DNA of 44,477 nucleotides from Candidatus Parcubacteria bacterium (GTDB lineage Bacteria; Patescibacteriota; Microgenomatia; Levybacterales; GWA1-39-11): NCBI GenBank assembly GCA_003599595.1, contig QZIP01000046.1, positions 1 to 44,477 of the forward strand, read 5' to 3'. Shown piece by piece: positions 37,242 to 44,477 of this stretch (position 1 is its first letter; each line of letters starts with the position of its first letter). The notes under the pieces were generated by a model. It saw only the letters and a program-made list of their open reading frames with translations, ran no database searches and was not told where the DNA came from. The position numbers and the translations under genes were made by a program.

Positions 37242-37919
37242 TTGAGAAGGATGAGGAAGTTGTTTTTAACATCAGAAGGGCTCGTGTCGGAGGTAAGAGA
37301 GTATTTTGTTGAAATGATTTTAAAAAAACCAGAAGATACTAAAATTGTTTTTATTGCAAATGCTGGGGATGTGGAGTCTGATAAAGCATATATAGAAGAA
37401 GATAAAAGATTAATTGAGGATATGGGTTTTTTGCTTGGAGAGATTGATTTAAAACAAGAAAGTGAAAATTCTCTTAGGGAAAAGATTGATGGATTTGATG
37501 CGGTATTTGTTGAGGGTGGAAATACTTTTTATCTTTTAGATTTGGTAAGAAAAAGCGGGTTTGATAAAGTCTTGATAGAGTTTTTGGATAAAGGGAAAAT
37601 ATATGTTGGGGTAAGTGCGGGTAGTATTTTGGTAGGACCAGATATTAAAAGTGCGTTGTGGCAGGATGTTGGAGAGTATCCTGATAAAGACATTGTGGGA
37701 TTAAAAGATTCAAAAGGATTAGGTATTGTTCCTTTTGCAGTTTCCCCACATATACTTCCTCAACATTTGGACGCTCTGAGGAAAAGAGTAAAAGAAGTGA
37801 ATTATCCGGTTGTTAGTTTGACAGATAAACAAGCAGTGAAGGTAATTGGTGATAAATATGAGATAGTGGGAGAAGGGGAGAAGCTGGTTTATAATAATGT
37901 AAATAATTTAAGCTTTTAG
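37242..37919 (+). CDS. Peptidase E (S51 family)
   Basis: VFVEGGNTFYLLDLVRKSG, YVGVSAGSILVGPDI. Confidence 0.88.
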   Translation: MRRMRKLFLTSEGLVSEVREYFVEMILKKPEDTKIVFIANAGDVESDKAYIEEDKRLIEDMGFLLGEIDLKQESENSLREKIDGFDAVFVEGGNTFYLLDLVRKSGFDKVLIEFLDKGKIYVGVSAGSILVGPDIKSALWQDVGEYPDKDIVGLKDSKGLGIVPFAVSPHILPQHLDALRKRVKEVNYPVVSLTDKQAVKVIGDKYEIVGEGEKLVYNNVNNLSF

Positions 37920-37930
37920 GATTTTTTGTT

Positions 37931-38353
37931 ATGAAAAAGAAAATAGTTAAGGGTAAAGAAGTTTACGAGATTGATAGCAAAACGTGTGAGGAAATGTTTG
38001 AAGTTCAGGAAGAGGTAAGGAAGAATACTTTTCCAAAAGCAGGAGGGTATTGTGCTAGTGTTTTGACAAAGAAAGGAAATATTGATCCGGGTGTTGCTTA
38101 TCAATCAGATACTTATACTTTGACTATTCATGGAGAAGCATCGGCTTTAAATCATGCAGCTATCCATGGGGAGGGGAAGGAAATTGTTGCAATAACGGGG
38201 CCAAATTGCCATATATGCAAACAACTCATTTATGAGAATAGTTTGAGGTCAAATATAGATATTGTTGTAGTTGTAAATGAAGATGGACAATTCAAACAAA
38301 TTCCAATAAGTGGGTTGATGCCTTTTCCTTGGCCTAGCGAACCTCAGGTGTGA
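37931..38353 (+). CDS. Cytidine deaminase-like protein
   Basis: TIHGEASALNHA (HxE zinc motif) and GPNCHICKQ (CxxC). Confidence 0.72.
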   Translation: MKKKIVKGKEVYEIDSKTCEEMFEVQEEVRKNTFPKAGGYCASVLTKKGNIDPGVAYQSDTYTLTIHGEASALNHAAIHGEGKEIVAITGPNCHICKQLIYENSLRSNIDIVVVVNEDGQFKQIPISGLMPFPWPSEPQV

Positions 38354-38356
38354 TTT

Positions 38357-38731
38357 ATGCCATATGATATATCGATATATCATACACATAGATATATGAA
38401 AATAAAGTATTCTTTTAATGAGGCTTTTCCTTTTGGATGGAGTGGGATTAAGGGGTGGGCTTATAATTCAAAAGGTGATTTTTCTGGTGCAAGCGCGGCT
38501 GTTTTTGAAGTTGACGGAGCACATGGGAAAGTACAAACCAGTTTAAGTGATAGGATTTATTATGTAATTGAGGGTAGAGGAGAGTTTTTTGTGGGAAAAG
38601 AAGTGGTGCCAGTTAGGTCAACAGATGTTGTTATTATTCCTAGAGACACGGAATATGATTATAAAGGTGAGATAAAATTGTTTTTGGTACATACTCCGGC
38701 ATATGATGATGAATATGAGATAAGGTTTTAG
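38357..38731 (+). CDS. Cupin-domain protein (true start possibly ATG 38396)
   Basis: YYVIEGRGEFFVGKEVVPVRSTDVVIIPRDTEYDYKG cupin signature; 22-bp palindrome overlaps the longer start. Confidence 0.75.
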   Translation: MPYDISIYHTHRYMKIKYSFNEAFPFGWSGIKGWAYNSKGDFSGASAAVFEVDGAHGKVQTSLSDRIYYVIEGRGEFFVGKEVVPVRSTDVVIIPRDTEYDYKGEIKLFLVHTPAYDDEYEIRF

Positions 38732-38793
38732 GTTGTATCCCTGAATAACTTGATGAGTATTGTAAATAAGGATGCGGCACAAAGGGCCGTAAT

Positions 38794-38819
38794 CATAAAT
38801 AACTTGCAAGTTATTTATG
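38794..38819 (-). terminator. 26-bp perfect palindrome downstream of the transposase stop
   Basis: CATAAATAACTTGCAAGTTATTTATG. Confidence 0.5.
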
Positions 38820-38828
38820 AACGATCCC

Positions 38829-39953
38829 TTAGCTTCTTTGGTAATGAGTTGGGTGATTGTATCCACCCCATGGTCCAATATTAGTAGAAATATTATTCAG
38901 CAGCAAGGGTGGAAATGCACAGATGTCTTTGGGTATCCAGTGGTATTGTTTTTGGAGTTTCTGGTAAGGCGGATTATCTTGCATGTCATTACCAGTATGT
39001 CCTCTTTTGGTATTGTAGTACCAAGTCCAGTTCAGGGCCTCCAGGAAAAACTGATCTTTGGTTTTAATAGTTTGCAGTCTGGGGATGTAAAATTCTTCAT
39101 CATCAGTCCGGTGTGACCTTTCCACAAATCCATTTTTCTGTGATTGTCCTTTATGATTTTGGTGGATAGTTGCCCCTAACGGTTTAAGTAGTTTTCTTAA
39201 GTCGGTAATCTTTTGTCTGGATTTACCACCAAACTCCTCACCCCAATCAACAGTGAAAACCAGTTCTGCCCTGATGTTATGTGCCCTGAGCCAGGCAATT
39301 ACCATCAGGTAAAAACATAACCCGTTAGTAACAGATTTCTTATATGAGTAAGCTAAAAATCTAATTCTGGTATTAACACATTCTGCCGTCCACTGGTAAG
39401 GTGGTAGATTATGCCTTTGCAGATGGTGATAAACCTCTTGGGGCAGGGCTTTCTTATCCAGAATATCTTTTAAATCAGTCTGAATAATTTCAAAAGGCTC
39501 AGCACTATACCAATCATAAAATCTGACTTGTTTGCCATTAGCACTCCTGACTTTTTCTCCTTTTAATAGTCCTTGAGCTCTGGCTCTTTTTAAGATATTT
39601 CTACAAGCCTCATCTTTTAAGACAAGCCCCTGTTTTTCTCTTAACTCTTTGGCCACTCTTCTATAACCAAACTTAGTAGCATTTTTGATAGCAATTGCCT
39701 TTTCCTCAATAGTTTCCACTGTTCTGTTGTGGACAGTTTTTACAGCATGAGACCTATCAGTCAGATCACCAGCTGCTTCCTTTGCAATAGCCAGCTGAAC
39801 TACCTTTCTAGTAGTGGTAAACATCTGGGCAGCTTGCGAGATATTATTAGTTTGTTTAAAAACCTCCAAAACTGCAGCTCTGGCAGTTTCCGGATTTAAT
39901 TTATACAAACTAGAGTAATTCAAGACTACATCTTGTTGTTGACCAATTTTCAT
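38829..39953 (-). CDS. IS transposase, integrase-core (rve) DDE type
   Basis: HTH N-terminus; IIQTDLKDI, VFTVDWGEEFGG, KNGFVERSHRTDDEEFY. Confidence 0.9.
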   Translation of the reverse strand: MKIGQQQDVVLNYSSLYKLNPETARAAVLEVFKQTNNISQAAQMFTTTRKVVQLAIAKEAAGDLTDRSHAVKTVHNRTVETIEEKAIAIKNATKFGYRRVAKELREKQGLVLKDEACRNILKRARAQGLLKGEKVRSANGKQVRFYDWYSAEPFEIIQTDLKDILDKKALPQEVYHHLQRHNLPPYQWTAECVNTRIRFLAYSYKKSVTNGLCFYLMVIAWLRAHNIRAELVFTVDWGEEFGGKSRQKITDLRKLLKPLGATIHQNHKGQSQKNGFVERSHRTDDEEFYIPRLQTIKTKDQFFLEALNWTWYYNTKRGHTGNDMQDNPPYQKLQKQYHWIPKDICAFPPLLLNNISTNIGPWGGYNHPTHYQRS

Positions 39954-40119
39954 CGATACCTCCTTTCAGCTCAGATAGTGAATTAATTCCAGCAATCTTA
40001 AATGCCGTTTTAATATATTTGAACCCCTTAATTCTAACTGAAAGGTTTATACGATCCGCTAGCTCACCTACACCGCATCCTTGACTTGACTTTTATTTTT
40101 CTGATATTCTGGTATTAGT

Positions 40120-41367
40120 GTGAGAAACTTCAGCCTGCCCAAAAAACAAAAGGGTGTATTTGCCGCTCCAGGTATTATAGTTATTGCGACAATAATTATA
40201 ATTGTTGCGGCAGTTATATTTTTGGGACAACGACAAACAAAAGGAGAAAAAGTACAGATCGCTCCCTCTCAACTGATGCCTGAAGTATCTGCGGCAGAAG
40301 CCCGGACAACTATTTGCAACCTGAAGAAAGAGAGATTATTTGCTGAAGCCTGCCAGAGCAAATTCAATATTGTCGTTCAAGAAGACGTCGAAAGAATAGC
40401 AGAGCTGTTTGTTCTTCTCAACAAAATTCAAAGTGACAAAAGCGTCTCGGATTATGATAGATTATTGCTTTCCCAAGCAGTGTTTGCAGCGCTCCCAACC
40501 AAAGATAGCCCCGAGTCTTATCTTTATCAACCATCAATACTCTCTCGTCTGAAAGATTACCTAATCAGCCAAAATGTCGTGTATGCTCAGGAAAAAGGAA
40601 TGAGCGAAGAAGAATTCAAGAAGCAGATGGAGCGTGACCTTCAAGGTGTAGTAGATGGTTTGCCCAAAGGAAATAACGCTTGGGTAATAACTGTGATGGT
40701 CTCAAAATATTCCTGGATAGATGGCAAACGTCGACCTACCTATTCACAGCAATATGCTCAAGTATTTGATCCTTTTCCAAACAACCCAAATGTTAATAGA
40801 CAGGACATAAATTATAATGTTGGATCGGTAGTTGGTTCTAAAATGTCGGGTCAAACAGTAGACGTCGGCGGACAATCATACAGGGGAACATCAAAAATGA
40901 TTGCATATTCTTTTACCATCATGTCCTGGAAAAGCCAAGAATATACTAACGCTGATGGGTTATCAGTAGAGGAAAAATTTCTTGTCTCAAGACGCAATTT
41001 TACAGAAAACCTTTATCTGGGAGAGCATTATCTAACAACTTTGCTCGATTCGGTTAAAATGCCTTCTGCCAAGCGCCCGGCTGAAAGTTCTGATAAAAAA
41101 GAATCTGAAAAAGATAATCAAACTAATGCTCCAAAGGAAATTACCTGTGAGGAGTACACACGCTTGATTGGCTCCAAAGACTGTCGCTACTGGATTCTTA
41201 ATGGTGTCAGTTCAGGTTTGTGGTGTGCCGATACCACCGGAGAACTATATCGTCCTACTGATCAGGGAATAGAGCCGTTTGTGATTGATTCCCGTCCGCC
41301 CGACTATTCTACCAACTCCTTCGATGCCGAAACGTGCGCTAAAGAAAACGACGAACGTAACAAATGA
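40120..41367 (+). CDS. Hypothetical membrane-anchored protein (GTG start)
   Basis: N-terminal TM GIIVIATIIIIVAAVIFLG; large extracytoplasmic part. Confidence 0.75.
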   Translation: MRNFSLPKKQKGVFAAPGIIVIATIIIIVAAVIFLGQRQTKGEKVQIAPSQLMPEVSAAEARTTICNLKKERLFAEACQSKFNIVVQEDVERIAELFVLLNKIQSDKSVSDYDRLLLSQAVFAALPTKDSPESYLYQPSILSRLKDYLISQNVVYAQEKGMSEEEFKKQMERDLQGVVDGLPKGNNAWVITVMVSKYSWIDGKRRPTYSQQYAQVFDPFPNNPNVNRQDINYNVGSVVGSKMSGQTVDVGGQSYRGTSKMIAYSFTIMSWKSQEYTNADGLSVEEKFLVSRRNFTENLYLGEHYLTTLLDSVKMPSAKRPAESSDKKESEKDNQTNAPKEITCEEYTRLIGSKDCRYWILNGVSSGLWCADTTGELYRPTDQGIEPFVIDSRPPDYSTNSFDAETCAKENDERNK

Positions 41368-41852
41368 GCTCACAATTTTGGATAGGCGCTTTAATCCCCC
41401 CGCTTATTAAGTGGACCAACATATACATTAGAAGGTTCTTCAGACTAACAGGATTTGACAACGAAACAAAGAAAAAGGTTTCTTCTAAACAATATCCATC
41501 ATATTTTGGTTTATTATATGGCCTGTGGATAATTGCTTTGCTTAGTACTGGTTTTATAGTTCTGATGTGGTTTATGATTTCCGGTCCGGTTTTCTTTCCG
41601 AATAAAAGTTATGCGGTGCCAATTTTCTTCGGGCTTATTAATATGATAGGGTTCTGGTTTATTTTTGGGGCTTTGCTGGATTTCGTATTTTGGCAGGTAT
41701 CTTCAGAGAATTTTAAGGACTATGTGAAGTTCAGAATGATTAAATCAGGCTGGGGATATGAGATAAAACAGCAGATAATCACATTAATCAAATTAGGGAT
41801 TATTTATTATGTTGTAGTTAGTCCGCTTATTGCCTACTTACTAATGCATTAA
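41364..41852 (+). CDS. Hypothetical multi-TM membrane protein
   Basis: ATGA overlap with previous ORF; three to four hydrophobic segments. Confidence 0.75.
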   Translation: MSSQFWIGALIPPLIKWTNIYIRRFFRLTGFDNETKKKVSSKQYPSYFGLLYGLWIIALLSTGFIVLMWFMISGPVFFPNKSYAVPIFFGLINMIGFWFIFGALLDFVFWQVSSENFKDYVKFRMIKSGWGYEIKQQIITLIKLGIIYYVVVSPLIAYLLMH

Positions 41853-41998
41853 CAAGCCATGATTTATCACTTAGCATCTTTCTAATATACATACTTATAC
41901 ATCTTTTAGACCAAATTGGTAGGCAAATTCAGAGCTTAGACCGTCAGATAGGAATAATTCAGAGAATTCGCGCAGTCTGTTTAAGGTACTAACGGGAT

Positions 41999-42037
41999 CA
42001 CCGAGCTAAGCTCGGTGAATAGCCAGCTGAGCTGGCT
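41999..42037. repeat. Twin short palindromes before the GIY-YIG ORF
   Basis: CACCGAGCT-A-AGCTCGGTG (41999-42017) and AGCCAGCT-G-AGCTGGCT (42021-42037). Confidence 0.9.
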
Positions 42038-42044
42038 CACCACA

Positions 42045-42356
42045 ATGTGTTACGTTTATATTCTTTTTTCCGAAGTTGACAAACAACTTTATACTGGTTT
42101 TACAGATAATCTTCGTTCACGTTTTAAGGCTCATACTGAAGGATATGTCAAAGCAACAAAACACAGAAGGCCTCTAAAGCTAATTTACTACGATGCGTAT
42201 GTTTCAGAATCAGACGTAAAACGCAGAGAAAAATATCTAAAAGGCGGAAATGGACGGGGAGAATTAAAGATACAGATACAGCTTAAAGATATACTTACGG
42301 AAGATAATAAAGCAACCTACGACCTTACGGTCGGGGATCTAAGTATGGAAGGTTAG
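42045..42356 (+). CDS. GIY-YIG endonuclease domain protein
   Basis: MCYVYILFSEVDKQLYTGFTDNLRSRFKAH; ATG 42045 preferred over GTG 42015 inside a palindrome. Confidence 0.92.
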   Translation: MCYVYILFSEVDKQLYTGFTDNLRSRFKAHTEGYVKATKHRRPLKLIYYDAYVSESDVKRREKYLKGGNGRGELKIQIQLKDILTEDNKATYDLTVGDLSMEG

Positions 42357-42602
42357 ATTCTGAGATTGAATTTCTCCAATATGCATTTGCGCTTTTTGCG
42401 CTATCCATTCAACAAAGCGTTGTCCTTGTTCTTCAGAAGTTTTTCCATAAGCAGCTCTTCTAATTTGGTCATATACGCCATCAAATATTATTTTACCTGC
42501 GTTTAAACTTTTAGCCCTGTCCTTATTGGATTCTTGCCCTACGGAATTTTGCTCAACTCTTGGAGCGCCATTTTCTATATATTGCCCAATTTGGTCATTC
42601 AT
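42339..42602 (-). CDS. Hypothetical protein
   Basis: 87-aa ORF, no family recognised. Confidence 0.55.
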   Translation of the reverse strand: MNDQIGQYIENGAPRVEQNSVGQESNKDRAKSLNAGKIIFDGVYDQIRRAAYGKTSEEQGQRFVEWIAQKAQMHIGEIQSQNLTFHT

Positions 42603-42665
42603 ACTTATGTAATTTTACCTGCTTATATTTAAAAGTCTTGGCAATTTTATTTTATTTTTCACTTA

Positions 42666-43145
42666 TTAATTCAATTGCTTATGTTTTATTCCACCTTTAT
42701 ACTGGCTAATAATCTCGCTACGTTCTTTTTCTGATATCGGACAGTTTTCACAGCGGTAAATTCCACACAAAGTAGAATAACCACCATCAAAAAGCACGAT
42801 TACATTGCCACATTTTGCGCAATATGTTGGTTTATATGAGGGTGGATTTTCTAGCACTTCGAAATTATATTCGTTAGTACCATACCAAACGTACATCTCA
42901 AGTTCGTGTTTAAATGAGTCAAAACATTTTTTGCAGCTTTGCCATTTTCCGGAATGGCCTTCAGTATTATGAGAACCACAAAGTGTAAATCTCCGATGGT
43001 TACGGGAGCAACTATTTCTGGCATACGAAAAAATGACATATTTATCCTCATCGCTACAAATCCAGTTATTGCAACAATCAGTTTTTACTAATTTCTTTTT
43101 TTTTCCGCACAGCCCACAAACAGGGGTGTTATTTTTGTTCGCCAT
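42666..43145 (-). CDS. Cys/His-rich zinc-ribbon protein
   Basis: CGLCGKKKKLVKTDCCNNWIC, CKKC, YCAKCGNV, CENC. Confidence 0.75.
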   Translation of the reverse strand: MANKNNTPVCGLCGKKKKLVKTDCCNNWICSDEDKYVIFSYARNSCSRNHRRFTLCGSHNTEGHSGKWQSCKKCFDSFKHELEMYVWYGTNEYNFEVLENPPSYKPTYCAKCGNVIVLFDGGYSTLCGIYRCENCPISEKERSEIISQYKGGIKHKQLN

Positions 43146-43146
43146 A

Positions 43147-43986
43147 TTATTTCTTTAATAACTTCTTGCTTTGTTTATTGGATAAATAATTTTGCGATGT
43201 TATGACTTTTCTGTCAGTTTCTTTTTCAAGATTGGATCTGGCATCTCCGGCGATTTTACTACCACGCCTTGAGACTCGTTTATTTTCCTCAAATCCTTGA
43301 GGATGTTCTGTTTTGGTAATTTCTGTGGTTGCTGCTTCACCAAGCTGGGAAAATAATAATTCCAAGTCACTCATGTGATCCCGCAGGTTTTCTCTTTTAA
43401 GTCTCTTTACCTTTTTATGTTATGAGGGAGTAACGCCAAAGGTTGCTCTGGATATTTCAGCGGTCAGTATTTCATACTCTTTTGCAAGTTCTACTCCATG
43501 TTTTTGCCATTCATCGGTCAATTCCTCTCTGATAACAATAGAGCGCATCCGTCTTTCTATCCAGTCCTCTGGATATCCTTTAGCTTTATAAAGTGCTCTG
43601 GTTCTTTTTTGGGCCAATTCGGGATCTTCTATCTCCTGTACCCTTTCATCTCCAACTCTGGCTAACCATCTTTTAAAAGGTTCTGCCTTAGGAGAGGGTA
43701 TAGATTGGATAATCCTAAAAATACCTTCAGTATTGGTACAATTTAATTTTTGAACGCCACCTGATGTTTGAACTGAAAGGGGGGTGGCAATTTGCCCCCA
43801 CCCTTTGGAAAGTTCTGGGTCACGCCTGCGCATATCTTTAATATATCCATCCGGCTGAATTGAATCAGTTAAGGCAGCTACAACATCAACAATCACAAAC
43901 CACCACTCATTTTTATGAATAGTTTTACGTATCTTTCTATTTCTGAAGATAGCTATTTTAGTTGTTTGAGTGATTCCTTGACTCAT
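43147..43986 (-). pseudogene. BRO-N family (DinD/antirepressor-like) gene interrupted by one in-frame TAA
   Basis: ORFs 43420-43986 and 43147-43374 are in the same frame; translation reads GVTPS-stop-HKKVKRLKRENLRDHMSDLELLFSQLGEAATTEI. Confidence 0.8.
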
Positions 43987-44477
43987 ATATTTATTACCCT
44001 GATATTCATATAATACAACTTAATTAAAAATTGTTGCTACACTTTATTATACATAGATAACCCGTAACTAACCATAATTAAAAAAGGTTCAATAAGGAAA
44101 AGGAGAAGGCTATTCTTTTATCTCTGGCATTTTTGAGGTCTTCGACTCTGAGGGATGAGTACTCAGGCTCAGACTTGAATGAGCTAATTCTGGTTGCAGC
44201 CACCATATTAAATCTGGTAAAATACTTATAGACATAAAAGTTTCACAGAAATTGTTAATTCTGTTTAATATACTAAGCTGATCACAAATTAAAAGTTATT
44301 AACAATAAGTGAAAGAAGTTAACAGAAATTTAATAAATTTGACAAAAAAAGATATCTGCCACAAATATCTCCCGCATCCGGGTCTTAGATAATTAGAGTG
44401 GGTGATGTGGATAGTAATAGGTGTTGGTAATTGTAACCGATAGTGGTAGCAAAAGGAGGAGTGCTTTTCTAATGTAA

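Larger units (their letters stand above)
38770..40080 (-). mobile_element. Insertion sequence with DDE/rve-type transposase
   Basis: Inverted ends GGATGCGG(38770-38777)/CCGCATCC(40073-40080) bracketing the transposase ORF; no target duplication seen. Confidence 0.7.

Noticed and set aside
38760-40095. Target-site duplication of the IS
   Set aside because: Bases outside the two GGATGCGG ends (GTAAATAA on the left, TTGACTTG on the right) do not form a direct repeat.
42015-42044. GTG start at 42015 for the GIY-YIG ORF
   Set aside because: It lies inside the palindrome pair; MCYVYILFS at ATG 42045 is the canonical start.
1-44477. CRISPR array
   Set aside because: No regular repeat-spacer pattern was seen; repeats are palindromic or AT-rich and irregularly spaced.
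44336-44477. Promoter and start of a new gene at the right edge (TTGACA, AAAGGAGG, ATGTAA)
   Set aside because: The -35/-10 spacing is wrong and the ATG is followed at once by TAA; the window ends before anything can be supported.
1-44477. Alternative genetic code (TGA = Gly/Trp)
   Set aside because: TGA terminates clear genes (e.g. 5892-5894, 41365-41367), consistent with the standard bacterial code.

Overview
AT-rich bacterial chromosomal window, mostly densely packed housekeeping genes, with gene content and style resembling Candidate Phyla Radiation / Patescibacteria (perhaps Microgenomates); the lineage is inferred, not proven. TGA is used as a normal stop. Recognisable genes: HIT protein, rpsU, ybeY, dnaX, YbaB/EbfC, prs, INS-less proS, prfA (RF1), rpmE, hisS, rpsF-ssb-rpsR, a CtpA-like S41 protease, cysS, an HtrA-like protease, dnaB, peptidase E, and cytidine deaminase-like and cupin genes. 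The right end is accessory: a complete-looking IS with a DDE transposase (about 38770-40080), two unknown membrane proteins, a palindrome-flanked GIY-YIG ORF, and a BRO-N gene split by one in-frame TAA. Main candidates for undescribed biology: (1) a minus-strand operon, TrpR/YerC-like regulator - DapF-like epimerase - unknown 529-aa protein - serine hydrolase - hisS, with twin ACTTTA-N6-TAAAGT operators on the promoter and an attenuator-like leader; (2) a recurring two-stem 5' leader RNA motif before rpsU (tandem) and ybaB; (3) repeat or palindromic elements carried in frame inside dnaX, proS and ORF 10897-11931, analogous to Rickettsia palindromic elements; (4) a family of long AT-rich inverted-repeat elements between genes. 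No rRNA, tRNA or CRISPR array was recognised.
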